In this document: piece by piece, positions 33,956 through 45,394 of the stretch
Layout of the letters: the number at the start of each line of letters is the position of its first letter
Numbering within the stretch: position 1 is the first letter of the stretch
Source: Pterois miles
Taxonomy: Eukaryota; Chordata; Actinopteri; Perciformes; Scorpaenidae
Assembly (NCBI GenBank): GCA_947000775.1
Contig: CAMQGK010000634.1
Location: forward strand, 21,073,501 to 21,137,500
Direction: 5' to 3'
DNA: 64,000 nt
The notes under the pieces: model-generated
What the model was told of the DNA's origin: nothing
Databases searched by the model: none
The model's input: only the letters and a program-made list of their open reading frames with translations
Position numbers and translations under genes: made by a program

Positions 33956-34074
33956 GTTGTGTCCCTACATGTCTGCTGCCTCAGCCGCATGCTGCCATAA
34001 CCCTGAGCTATCGCACCAGACCAGCCATGACCCTCATCATCCTGTCCTGCTCGTCTCTTCTCTGGTGGAGGTGA
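33956..34074 (+). CDS. candidate terminal coding exon, unidentified gene
   Basis: A long pyrimidine tract (CCCTGTTTCCTTGTATCTCTAG) precedes the exon. In the frame inherited from 33857 it encodes 38 residues after the split glycine and stops at TGA 34072-34074. The C-terminal end, MTLIILSCSSLLWWR, is hydrophobic and could be a membrane or GPI-type tail, though it ends in arginine. An AATAAA at 34341 gives a 3' untranslated region of about 280 bp. The alternative frame is open to TAG at about 34095. Nothing upstream in the window can be joined with confidence, so at best this is the 3' end of a gene. Confidence 0.3.
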
Positions 34075-34340
34075 CGTCACTGGGGGAACCTTAGCTGCTT
34101 GTCAAGGTCGGATCGCATTCACCAGACATGGCCTGGGGCCTGTCTGAAGACTGATGTTCGGCCCGGGCACTTCTGCACCGATTGTCCAGCCGTTACAATC
34201 TGGACAGGCTGCATATTTTGTTGGATTTACCAACAGAGTTGATCACCTCTGTCTGATGTTATTGATCACAGAGGGTTTAAATGCTATATATCAGTAAATC
34301 AGTTCATTGTCAGATGCTTGTCCTCTTCTGTGAAAGATGC

Positions 34341-34346
34341 AATAAA
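34341..34346 (+). terminator. AATAAA polyadenylation signal candidate
   Basis: A canonical hexamer 267 bp after the candidate stop codon, followed by TGTTG and GTTGTTTTTTC within about 60 bp, a plausible GU/U-rich downstream element. Confidence 0.35.
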
Positions 34347-34490
34347 TCAGGAAATGCCAAAGGCAATGTTGAAACTAAGTCAAATGTTGTTTTTTCTTTG
34401 TGATTTCTGCACACCCGGGCTGCAATATCTGTGTTTTAGCATGTAAGATACACATTCCTGGTAATGTACAGACACAAACTATTTCAATCT

Positions 34491-34516
34491 GGAGAGACTC
34501 ATACTGAATGAATGAT
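34491..34516. repeat. right copy of 26-bp direct repeat
   Basis: GGAGAGACTCATACTGAATG plus AATGAT, 24 of 26 identical to 33242-33267, with 1,223 bp between. Confidence 0.85.
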
Positions 34517-34589
34517 TATTATATGACTATTACAAAGTGCATAAAGTCACGAATAGTGAAAAGTCTGAACTTCCACATAAGCTTCATTG

Positions 34590-35000
34590 AAATATCTTGA
34601 CGTCTACTATTGGTGCAAAATCCCAGGGGCTGAATTGTAACGTCTTTGGCGAACCCCTGAGATTTTCTGTAGCGCCACCATGAGGTTGACATTTTTGGTT
34701 CAGACTGAAATGTCTCCGCAACTGTAGATTGGATTGCCATGAAATTTGGCATATGCATTAATGTCTCCTTCGAGATGAACTGTAATCGCCATCATCAGGT
34801 CAAAAATGTAATCTGTTCAGTATTTTTGTTTATTATAAAAACCTGCAAAACTAATCCCCATCATCATCAGTTGAGCTTTGCATTCAGTGCTAATTAGCAA
34901 ACATTATATCGTCTAAATATCAACATGTCAGCTTTATATGTTAGCATGCTGAAGTTAGCATTCAGCTCAAGCACCACTGTGTCCAAGTACAGGTGGTATT
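34590..35000 (+). repeat. dispersed fish repeat, copy 2
   Basis: AACCCCTGAGATTTTCTGTA, GCGCCACCATGAGGTTGAC, GATTGGATTGCCATGAAATT, CGCCATCATCAGGTC, GTGCTAATTAGCAAACAT and TTAGCATGCTGAAGTTAGCA follow the order of the common percomorph repeat sampled at 33046-33235. Not genic. Confidence 0.75.
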
Positions 35001-35002
35001 CA

Positions 35003-35340
35003 AGTCGCTCTTTAATTAAACAATTTAATAATGCTTTATAGACCAGCAATAAGTACAAGCTGATTTGTCTTTTTAGCTCTTTGATTCATCAGAAAGTCAC
35101 ACCAATGACCTCCAACCTCCTGGAAAAGAGCTGCAAGGCATCCAAACCAAAATCCTTTTGTTTATGCAATTATATATTCACACAGCAATTATTTCTCAGA
35201 AGGTCAGGGGTCAAACAATATGCAGGAGCAAAGAGAAAGAAAAGTGTCACTCTGGAGGAAGATAAACAGCCAACGGGATTTTTGGAAAGTTGTCTTTCTT
35301 AATTGCTTATAAAGCATTTGTGAATAATTTATTAAGGATT
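35003..35340. repeat. small inverted-repeat element
   Basis: AATTTAATAATGCTTTATAG at about 35020 and CTTATAAAGCATTTGTGAAT at about 35307 are imperfect inverses. This arrangement is known in fish repeats. The interior is unrecognised. Confidence 0.4.
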
Positions 35341-37765
35341 CCCTCCACTCAAATGTGTTTTTCTTGAGTTTATGTCCCCTAAAATGAACCTGACTTGAAT
35401 TAAAGCTCATCACGAGAGAGGTGTTTTCACATTCCTCTACTGAAGGGAGAGATGTGCACTTTCTTCAAGTATGAGATTCAAACTTTGGGCAAACTAGATT
35501 TGGTCCATCACAAATTCAAAAGCTAGTCGTTTTCTAATACGCAAACGCCGACACATATCAACAGAGGAACATTCATTGGCACAGCTCCAGAAACCTGAAA
35601 CCTCCAGAGCAGAGCAGATGTGTTTTGACAGCAAACATTGAAGAGTGTGCAGTTTTGGGAGGCAAACCAGACCCTGGAGCTTCCTTCCACTGCCTACCAA
35701 AAAAAAAAAAAAATCCCATATAAACAAATAAAAGATGCTAACCACTCTCATTCTGATACGTCTGCTACGTTGCTGATTTTGGTGCATCTGAGTCAAACAT
35801 GCATGGGTGGATCTCTGCAATGTTTCCGTTAATGTAGAAAAAAAAAAAAAAACAGAGGCCGAAGCCTGTGAGTCGCGGCGCTCCGTGCCGCCATCTTGAT
35901 GCGCACTGCTCAACGTAGCGTGAGCAGCGGTGGTGGGTGAGGCAAGGCCAGATCCAGAATTTGTCAATGAGGGGGAAAGAGTCGATGTACTTCCAGCCCC
36001 TTTTTAGTCTTGTTTTACTTTTTATGTGGGAAAATGTGCAAAATATTCATCATAGCAGAGTATTATTTGTATATACTTCAAAATGTGTCTGGAAGGGAAC
36101 TTTTAACTGCACCACTGCTTCCAGATAATCCGTTATAAAGAGGGATTTAGTAGAAAGTGATACCAGTCATCTTGTGAGCTTGAGCATAAATGAGGCAACA
36201 CTTCTTAAATTTAAAAATCCTCTGATTCATAGTGAACTATACAGACTATCTGATAATTAGCAGGACTTTATTAGTCTATATCTCATATCAGCATGACGCA
36301 GCAGTAAGTCACTGATTGAGTTTTCTATATGGGTAGCAGATAATGACTGCAATGCTGTGTATTCCCTCATGATACTGTTTTTACCTCCTCAGCAAATCGC
36401 TTCCTTCACATCTACCAAAGGCTCTAAAATAACCTCTCCCCCTCCACCACCTCCTCCTCCTCCTCCTCCTCCTCTGGGAAACAGATATTATACAAAAAGC
36501 CAATCTATTGCAAAAAGCCCTGACAGAAATCTTATACGTTATTTTTGGGGAGTGCAGAGAAAGAGTGGGAGTGGGGGAAAAGGTAATCCATTTTAATAGA
36601 GCTGTCGCTGTATTATTGGCAACTTTCTTTGCACCTCTTTTGAGTTTCATATAGGACACTACATGCGGTAAGAGTGTGTATGTCAGCACAATACTGTAAA
36701 TAATAAAAGAGCCACAGTAGCAAAAGGAAACTGTAAGTCTTGAAATAGCTTTGAGGGGAGAGAATATTTATTCACTTTAATGATCAAGCCCTTTATTGAC
36801 TTTTTGGAAAATCCAATATTCAGCCTCCAAGCCAGTGAGAATCTTTCTCATCGCACCGCAATTTCACGATAGTCTCAGAGACTATAAGCATTTATAACCT
36901 TCGAACAGGCACACACAGACATCTCCACAGACCTAAATGTAGACAATGATTTACGGTATGTGTATATAGGTGCACACATAACTCATGTATAGTCTTTAAA
37001 GCGAATCATACATCACAAATAAATATCCATCACGAGTCATCTGTACCTGATTACTTTCTATCATCACATTTTCAGAGGGGACAACATGAAGACGAACACA
37101 ACCGCATGACGTTCACACACATATGTATGGCTGTGCACATACGGAAACGTAAACCGTCTGTCACCTTTGTCTCTGGTCGCACCTGGTTTTCTTTCCCTTG
37201 TTCCCAATGTCCTATGCTGTTGGCTCTCATCACACTGCAGTAGCCAAGGATGAGACAAAACATGATTTTGTCTGGCAGCCAGTTTCTGGCACTGCATTGA
37301 TACATGGTAATCCAGCTGTCAGCGGGGAGCTGGAGGGGGAAGAGCTGCAATATAGGGAGGAGAAGAGGAGCACAAAGAGAGAAACAAAGACAGGAGGACG
37401 GAGAAAGTAAAAGATATAAGTGGAATAGCAGGCAAAACAAACGCAATTTACTGTAGATGGTTTGAAGTTTTGCAAAATTACGGCAGACATGTAGAGCACC
37501 ATCAATGAATCCAGAGGAGAGCTGGCGGTGCAGAAATAACAACCTGCTAGTAAAAGAGAGGTACCTTGATGATTGCTGTACTACGGGTAGATCGGTTCAT
37601 TGATGTTAAAGCAGCTACTTGTACAGTATGTGAAAGGGTTGCTCAAAGTGATGATCCAACATCAGCCGCTCTGCTGTTCCATGTTTCTTCAGCTTATTGT
37701 TTTGATTTTACACCTTTAATATTACAGTTTTGGCTCACTCTAACCGCTCTCACCAGCATCGTTCC
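35341..37765. other. no recognisable gene; simple repeats
   Basis: A14 and A15 tracts lie near 35700 and 35838. A (CTC)8 run at 36451-36475 gives artificial poly-proline and poly-arginine frames. The minus-strand frame 35494-35967 spans the A tracts and is not credible as an exon. Confidence 0.5.
36451..36475. repeat. (CTC)n microsatellite
   Basis: An uninterrupted trinucleotide run of about eight units. Confidence 0.95.
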
Positions 37766-37985
37766 CGACCACAGTAGGCAAAGAAGTAAAAAAAGTGGAG
37801 CATTCGGCAGCCAAAGAGGAAGATGTTTCCCTCAGGAGTTGGTGGAGACCAAATACAGAGATAAAAGCAGCATGATTATTGGAGTTACATTCATCAGGTG
37901 CACACAAACATGGCTCCAAATGAATGCTAATATTGATCCATATCTGCTGGATACACAAACAGGACACTGTTTGCTTAGAGGTCGA
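37766..37985 (+). repeat. dispersed fish repeat with GGAGTTGGTGGAGACCAAA, copy 1
   Basis: GCAGCCAAAGAGGAAGATG, CCCTCAGGAGTTGGTGGAGA, ACATTCATCAGGTGCACACA, GCTCCAAATGAATGCTAAT and ATCTGCTGGATACACAAAC match a common percomorph repeat. A further piece lies at 42475-42666. Confidence 0.7.
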
Positions 37986-39123
37986 CCAACTTAAAATACT
38001 GTACAATGGCATGTTATTATTAGCTTGTTTCTGTTGTCATTGCATCCTTAAACTGAGAGGTCTGATATTTTTAGTTCAACACGACCCAATAAACTACAAA
38101 TTGTAGCTTGGAAAAATAGTTGGCTCAGACAGCATATGCTTGTTCTGTCACACAGTGAGCCAGGTAACTACAAAAACAGTAGAATTTTGTAATCAGTGCT
38201 TTTGTTAGCATACAATTGCTAATCACATGCAGACAAGTTATTTAATGTGCAAATCATTTGCCGTTCATATACTTTTAGCTAATGTTTGTAGGGAAAAAAA
38301 GCAATTTCTAGCTAAACTCATAATTTCCTGTGTATATGTTGTTGAGACAGCAAAGTTGGACATGTAGAAGTGCAGTCAGCTACTCACTACTATTTGGCTA
38401 CTCGTTATCCCTGCCTGACGCCCAGGTATGGAAAAGCCTGCACTTCCACGCTGGTAATTGCCTTGCTCATAGACACCACAGAACATGATCCTGGAATCCA
38501 ACACTTGATTATCAGCTGAGCAGGCAAGACAAATTCATTAGCATCTCCTGACCATCAGCAGCACTGAACGATGCCAGCAATGCATTCATGTGCAGATAAA
38601 TTTGAGATATTTCATTAATGTCAGTTGGATATGTTCGGCTCCTGTGCTCACCAACCCCGGTTATAATACCAATCACACAGCGGTGCATAAATGTACTAAA
38701 TTATCCTGCTCTGATAGTGAGAAGCTATCAGGAGACGAGCCGTCTGCACTGATGAAATATCTCCAGTCTCAGTATTGATGATGTATTGATTTTACAGTTA
38801 GGTGTTGAGGTTGATTTGATGGCAAATGTCCGGTGAAAGCTTTTCAATAAAGATTCTTGAGCAAATTACATTTCCTTTGAACCACTTAATCACCTCTTAA
38901 CCACAAAAGGCTGTCAGGTCTTTCAAAAAAGTGTTGAAATGGGCAAAGCACATGCTTAATTGTATGCAATGTGATAAGCAGGCCTATATAATGCACCTCA
39001 TGTGAATTAATGATTCCTAGAGGAGCCATCTCATCTGGCCTTGCACCCAAGTTGGACATTGCTTTTTTCTGCCATGTTGCAATTAATTTTTACATTGGAA
39101 TCTGGTTAATATAGGCCTCTTCA
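37986..39123. other. no recognisable gene
   Basis: AT-rich unique-looking DNA. Nothing supportable. Confidence 0.4.
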
Positions 39124-39686
39124 TTAAAGAAGACCTACTGTATTATGCTTTTGAACTTTTTCCTTTAGTGTTATATAGTTTTTTGTGCATAGAAAAGATC
39201 TGCAAGGTTACAAAGCCCAAAGTCCACACCAAAAGGACTTACACATCCTCACAAAAACATAGCTCCTGAACTGCTTGAAACACCTTGCTTGAAGTCCTGC
39301 CCTTTCTTGAGTAACATGATGATGTCACCAAGTAACACATTTGCATAATACCTGCTCAGAGGGACGGCACGCCCTCAAGCAAAGCTAGGTAGAGTGGAGC
39401 TAAAGCAGAGTCCAAAAAGGTTGGTTCAGTTGACCAATCACAACAGAGTGGGCCAGCTGACCAATAAGAGCAGACTAAGCTATTTCGAAGCGGAGTCCAA
39501 AGTTCAGTTGACCAATCAGGTGCTCAGACAGGGTGTTTCAAACAGAGGGTGAAAAGAGGTGCTGCAGCACAGCCGATATGAAAAAAATAAAATGTTTTTT
39601 TGAAAATTAAAGCATGTAAACATATTCTAGTAGACACTCAAAATACAAGCATGCACCTGAAAATAAGCATAACAGGTCCTCTTTAA
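39124..39686 (+). mobile_element. TTAA-flanked MITE, family 3, copy 2
   Basis: TTAAAGAAGACCTACTGTAT at the left and CATAACAGGTCCTCTTTAA at the right, with TTAA at both ends. It is colinear with 19550-20035 but longer in the middle: an extra CTCAGAGGGACGGCACGCC block and a second GTTGACCAATCA block are present. No coding capacity. Confidence 0.87.
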
Positions 39687-41100
39687 AGCTTGTACACTTT
39701 GCCTCTCTACTTCTTACTTCAATTCTCAATTCATGACCCAAATCTAGTTTTCACATCGTAACATCTACAATAGTACAATTGCATATGTTGTTGGTGTCCT
39801 GTCAGCACTGTATGTATGACAATTCATATTTTATATACTCCAGTGGGGATTTAGATGTTGTATTTAGTTTAGAAAGTAGGTGAGTTTTCTTAACCAATAA
39901 AGGAACACTGAATAACCAAATCTTGACATTTGTGGTTTTCACTGGATAGCAATGATGCTGATATATTGTCTGTTAATTGCCTGGGTTTATCAATTACGTG
40001 ATTATTTGGCAGTTTTGATTATATGGCAGGGCAAATACTTGACCGGTTGAATATTTAAATGGGTCAGATGTGCAACTGCAGACTCAGTGATCATGTGGAA
40101 TGGGGAGTGGGTAGCACAGACCTGCACAAAGAACCTTATATACCGGAGATGGGATAATCCAGGCAGGCTCAAATGGACTTATAGAGTTGTGGGATGGTCT
40201 GCAGCTACCCTGCAGCCCAATTTCAGTGTAAATGACACATTTGCGTCAGTATTCTGATGTATCAGAAGATAAAAACAACATTTTTTTTGTAATTCAGTCT
40301 GGTTGTTAAACAAAAAGGAAAGGAAAAATGCCGAAGTTAAATCCTGTCAATGTATTTCAGATTGTAAGATGTTTACTCTGAGGATAAAACTCAGTCTGCA
40401 TGACGTGGCTGTACAGATTTGAAAGTTTTCTGTTTACTCTGTTTTTCCTTGCTGTAGTAGTGGAGCACAGTTGGCATACACAAACACACTTAGCAGCACT
40501 TAACTCCCCACGGATACATATTGAGCCGCACCAAAACAAGTGGTGGTGAAAATCCTGAGGCAGTACCAAACAAACAAGAGCAGCCACGTCTGTGGCATGT
40601 TGAACAGGCTGCCGGTCTGTATCCTCGGCTTAGATCAATATGGGTCAGGTCAAAGCAATAATGACAACTAATATCTGGAGTGCTGTCTGCTCTATAGACA
40701 GCATAACTCCATGTCCAGAATTAGTGTGGCAGCATGAAGCATTAACGGCAGTGTTGCGGAGCCCTGAGGAGGGCACTGTGGAGACGTGGACAGAAACAGT
40801 CTGGATTTAAAGGATGCAGTTCAGCAGCACAGTTGATCAGACTGAAGCTCTGCTCTAATGGGGGCCATGGGATTGACTTATTATGCATCTTGATAACTTC
40901 CTCTTGCTCAAGGGAAAGCAAAATGAACATTGTACATGGGCAATAAATACACACAAAGGATGGACATTATTTTTAAACAAAAGTACATGGATTTCTCCCA
41001 TACGAATTTCTACTACGTATACTTGAATTAGAGGGTATAAAGGGGATGGACGCCTCAAGTCAAGCTGCTTAAAATACTCATTTATTTGTCTTCTTTCAGT
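39687..41100. other. no recognisable gene
   Basis: Unique-looking AT-rich DNA; nothing supportable. Confidence 0.4.
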
Positions 41101-41150
41101 GGAAATGCAGATGGTAACATTATAAATCAATCTTAACAGCCTGTTTGTTT

Positions 41151-41607
41151 GTGTGTGAATGAGAGATAGAAGCTGATTGGACAGAAAACTAATCAATACA
41201 TGGAGTGCAGGGCTGATGAGGAGCACATACTCATTTCTGAAGGTGTCACATATGTAATTTACAATGCTGATGATTTTTTTTGTTAGAAATGTCAATCATG
41301 TACAGCTCCGACGTGGAATCCAATGACGATACTGCAAAACATGACACTTTAGTCATGTTTAACATGACACAAAATGGTCCTGTCTTTAGTCTGTGCTTCA
41401 TATTATGGTTTTAACATTTACATGTGGATATATTGGGGGGGGGGGGGTTATTTGGATTTTTGGATATATTTGAGAAGGGAAGTAGTGTGTGTTAATAGCA
41501 TATAGTAAACTACCGTGTGTGTTTGAAGGAGAGAGATGCTGCACGGATGGACAATAATCAATAGATGGAGTGCACAGCAGATGAATATAGCAGATACTCA
41601 TTTCTGA
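41151..41607. repeat. local duplication of about 90 bp, 365 bp apart
   Basis: 41151-41240 and 41516-41607 share GTGTGT, GAGAGA, GCTG, AATCAATA, ATGGAGTGCA and ATACTCATTTCTGA in order. A G13 run at 41435-41447 lies between them. Confidence 0.7.
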
Positions 41608-41660
41608 CGTCAGCAGCCCCACGATTACTGCGATCAATTGAGTGTGTGATTGATTATTAA

Positions 41661-42019
41661 GCATGCTCAGAGGAAAGTATAGAGCCCCAGTGAAACTATA
41701 CTGTTCCTGCCGTTGGTCCAGAGGCGATGTTTGTCACAGTTGTAGAAAATGAATATTTTCTCCTGTATAAACCTGTTCATATTGTGGAGCTGGAGCTCAC
41801 AGTTGTTTAAGCTCTGCTTAAAATGTTTCCCTTTGACTCTACTCTACAGTTGAAATATAGACTTTACTTAGCTGCTATCATATTATATTTTGTAAGATGA
41901 ATTAAAGCTTCTATAATCAGTGTTCAGCAGGCAGCTATTTTCATAGCTCAAAAAACTTAATGTATGCTACCTGCCCAGCACCTAGCGAGAGAGACACATT
42001 GATTATGCCAGAGAAAGAT
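41661..42019. other. unrecognised spacer
   Basis: Nothing supportable was seen. Confidence 0.4.
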
Positions 42020-42475
42020 TTAAAATGTCCCAATACATAGTATGTTAGTTGCAGTATGCCAAAAATACCAGGATGAAATAGGAAAAAACAGCGAGCACAT
42101 CTCCAAATCTTGAAACTTATCGGGTGCCCGGTGGTAGAACAGAACGAACAGAACAGAAGGAACAGAAGGAACAAACTCTCCGGCACTCACAGATGAAGTG
42201 TCTTCTTTATTATATTGGGCAAACCAACACATGCATTTCAGCAATACACCTTCGTCTGAGGGGAAAAAAAAATACCTGGATGTCCGACAACTTCAGGTCG
42301 CATTTTGCAGTGTGCAAGCCAACATGTTTTTCTGGCTGTTCTGACCCACAATCTGCGCAGCGATTATATGACCAAGAGGGTAAAAGCTCAAGATGCAATA
42401 TTATGACAAAGTAGTGTGTCCAAATTGCTTGCAACAGTACATACTTTGTACTGTACGATTTGGGACGCAACCACA
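42020..42475. mobile_element. GTATGT/ACATAC-ended repeat, copy 2, with internal insertion
   Basis: The left end AATGTCCCAATACATAGTAT and the right end ACATACTTTGTACTGTACGA/TTTGGGACGC are roughly inverted (GCGTCCCAAA...GTATGT). It matches 22676-22900 once 42076-42267 is removed. No coding capacity. Confidence 0.7.
42061..42282 (-). mobile_element. short retro-insertion with 15-bp target duplication
   Basis: AAAAATACCAGGATG (42061-42075) and AAAAATACCTGGATG (42268-42282) flank 192 bp that is absent from the homologous copy at 22676-22900. On the minus strand the insert carries CTTCGTC-type and AATATAATAAAGAAGACAC words near one end, like the 3' tail of a retroelement. GAACAGAAGGAACA words form a short purine repeat. 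Family not assigned. Confidence 0.7.
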
Positions 42476-42666
42476 GTTAGTGACTAGCTGGTGAAAATCA
42501 TATAACAGCATTTAGCAGGTAAAGAGCCAGATGTTTTGTTAAGGAGTTGGTGGAGACCAAAACTGAGCTAAAAAAGAAAGTGAACCCCTCAGTTAGTTTG
42601 CGTCATTTTGTGACTTTGGTGAATTTGTATTCACCAAAGTCACACGATAGCACAAACAAACTAACT
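42475..42666 (+). repeat. dispersed fish repeat with GGAGTTGGTGGAGACCAAA, copy 2
   Basis: Shares AGGAGTTGGTGGAGACCAAA with 37836 and continues into a near-perfect hairpin at 42591-42666. Confidence 0.6.
42591..42666. repeat. 76-bp hairpin with perfect 15-bp core
   Basis: GTGACTTTGGTGAAT (42610-42624), loop TTGT, then ATTCACCAAAGTCAC (42629-42643). The stem continues imperfectly to AGTTAGTTTG and CAAACTAACT at the ends. It is the size of a microRNA precursor but lies in a repeat. Confidence 0.9.
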
Positions 42667-44647
42667 GGTCAAGGCAACAACTCCTATGTTCTGCGAGGTA
42701 AAGTTACAGTTTTTTCATTGGAGATTGGTGGCTTTGGTGATAGCATAGATGGATACAATGACTTCAGTTCCCTGTCAGGAAGGACTGTTTGACGGCAAGA
42801 TAAAGCGGTGAAAATATTCTCAGTATAGTGTACACTTAAACTAACAGTAACTCCCGTCTGCTTCACCAAACTGGGAACATGCCGACCATCATCTATTGTA
42901 TACAATACAGGGATAAGTACTTCATACAACCCCATTTCAAGACACCCAAACTATTCCTTTTAGGCAGGTTTAACATATCCCAAATGTCTGCATATGAGAT
43001 ATCATTTGACCTCATATACTAAATGAGAAAAATGCCGTATCTTATTTAGCTGTTCCAGAAAGAAACTAATTTGTTAAACATTAAAGAACACAGATTATGA
43101 GTTGTTGATTGGTTTATGCCAAAATTTTGAACTAATTATGTATCTCAAATAATCATGCAAGCAGAGATTTGAGTTGAAATGAGTTTTTGTGTCACAAGTT
43201 AACAAAATGAGCTTACTTTACAGCCACCCAGTATCCAGTATGACTGTAATCTTATATAGACAGTGCTTTAGTACATTGCATGCTGAAAGGAATTACTGCC
43301 AGCATAGAATTGCTGAAGCCTGGATCTAATACAGTTCATAGCGCAGTCATATTTATATAGCTGAAAAGCATAAAATAGTCCTTGAGACTGTGATGTAATG
43401 TAAGTGCAGAGGATAGGTCTGGCTATGTAAGACTGCAAAGTATGTAACAGGATCTTATAAACATTTGAGAAATGATGCCGAGCATGAGAAATATTGATTA
43501 CCAGCCAGGGAACATAGGATGGAGAAAATGTAATATGATTACAGTGTATATGGCGATGCCTGAATAGTGAGACATAACAAAATAAATGGCAACAAATTCT
43601 AGCCGTCCGGCCTTGATTCTTGTGCCATTTAGTGTAGTGAGTGATGCCTCTTTAAGTACACAGAAGAAAAGGTGAGTTCTTTATGGATTGGACCTCTGTA
43701 GACAGCAAATCATTGCACACAACACCAGGCATCTTTATCAGCAGAGATGCTTTTGAAGGACTGTATTTCATAGGTTTCATACACTCAAAGAGGAGCTGAA
43801 ATTGATGTTTAAATTGACCGTCAGGGCATTAAAATAGGTCATCGTATACCCCCCCACCCCCTGTTATTTCTAAAAGCAGTCTTCATTTTTGAAAGTCGTG
43901 GTGGAACCGGAGGACATGAAAGCAACTCATTAAAGAAGCAGCTTTTTCACTGGATTCATGGTATATCAGGAGTCTCTTTCAGGATGAGCATCTAACTAGA
44001 TTTCTTTCCAGGGAAGTGCCGTACTGCAGGAAGGACTGCAACAAAGACACAAATACTTGAGATAAAAACAAGACCTGGAAATGAGAATCAGGGACAGTCT
44101 GCGGTTCTTGCTTGACAGATTCTGTCCTCGCTGGCCTCAGTGTTCTGGCCAAATATTAGAACAAAACGAACAGTTTTCCTTTTGAGCATTTGTTCTGCAG
44201 AATCCTCAAAAGGGAATCTGTCATTTTTCATCCAGATATGAATCCTGCATGATAACTAGAATATTCTTTCAGTACCGCAGCGCCGTGTTCACACAGTGAC
44301 ATAAAAAAAAAAACACAAGTAGAGATGTTAGAACAGATAAGACTCACACAGGTACGCACAGTACACACTCAGATCCGTAGATGTATGCACATGTGCATGC
44401 GCCAGGTATTTTAAGGCAACATCTTTTTTTTCAGAAGTTAATGCATTAAAGCTGGCAAAATTGCCTGGGGGTTTAGAGTCAGAGCGGCGCCTACGATTGA
44501 TTCTGATGTTTGTCCACCCTCTCTGCATCTGCACAAGGACAGGAAACGCATACTGACAATGCAAACAAAATACTACTACTACTCAGCCTCAGTTTACTGG
44601 ATGATGTACCATACTTTGGCCTTCACATCGTGGCCATGTGTGTGTTT
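42667..44647. other. no recognisable gene
   Basis: Unique-looking AT-rich DNA with a C-rich CCCCCCCACCCCC string near 43850. Nothing supportable. Confidence 0.4.
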
Positions 44648-45392
44648 TAGGGCGCGTTCACACCAGCCTTGTTCGGTCCAGTTGAAATGAACCCTGGAGC
44701 GTTTACCCCCTTGGTGCGCTTCATTTGGGTTGGTGTTGAACGTAGGAATTGAACCATGGTGAGGACCAAACAAATACTCCCTGGTCCACCTCGAAGGGGT
44801 GGTCTCGGTCCGCTGTCATGCTAACTCTGGAGCGGTTCATTTCTGGTGTGAACACCATTCAAACCAATCACAGGAAGCGTTTATCTGTCATTTCATTGGT
44901 TAAAAGAACGCCTCCTTTACCTTTTATGGTGAATGGTGGCTATTAGCATGTTTGCAAGCAAAATGTAGAATGGCAGAGGACAAACCTGGACTCACGGCAC
45001 AGTCAGCCTCCTGAATATCTGGGCATGAAAGAACATGACTCAATTACTTGAGAATGTGTATAAGAGCACCGAGGTATGCTTGCATTAATAAATTATTTAA
45101 TAACTGCTGCAGAAAAGCTACAGAACAACACCAACGTGAACAGAACCTGACGGTGCTCCATGATTCATGATATCCAGCTAGAAATTAGGAGCAGTTTGTT
45201 GTATTTTTTGCCTTTTTACCCGCCATCTGTCTGACCAATAATCAAATGACGTTTCCACCACATGAGTTTTGTTTACAATTCCTGGACTGTTGCCTTTGTG
45301 AATGCAAACCAGACCAGATGTAAAACAAACAACGTATCATCCTCGCATTGGTTTGGTTCAGGAACCGGACCTTTAGATGTGAACCAGACCTA
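44648..45392. mobile_element. inverted-repeat transposon remnant with GTTCACA ends
   Basis: TAGGGCGCGTTCACACCAG at the left and CTTTAGATGTGAACCAGACCTA at the right are inverted with mismatches. The CGGTCCAG, ACCAAACAAATACTC, GAGCGGTTCATTTCTGGTGT and GGTTTGGTTCAGGAACCGGA words are typical of this common fish element. No transposase. It abuts the next element. Confidence 0.7.
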
Positions 45393-45394
45393 AG

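Noticed and set aside
35494..35967. 157-codon minus-strand open frame
   Set aside because: Runs across two poly-A tracts that create phenylalanine runs; no family match.
36381..36689. poly-arginine and poly-proline frames
   Set aside because: Produced by the (CTC)n microsatellite.
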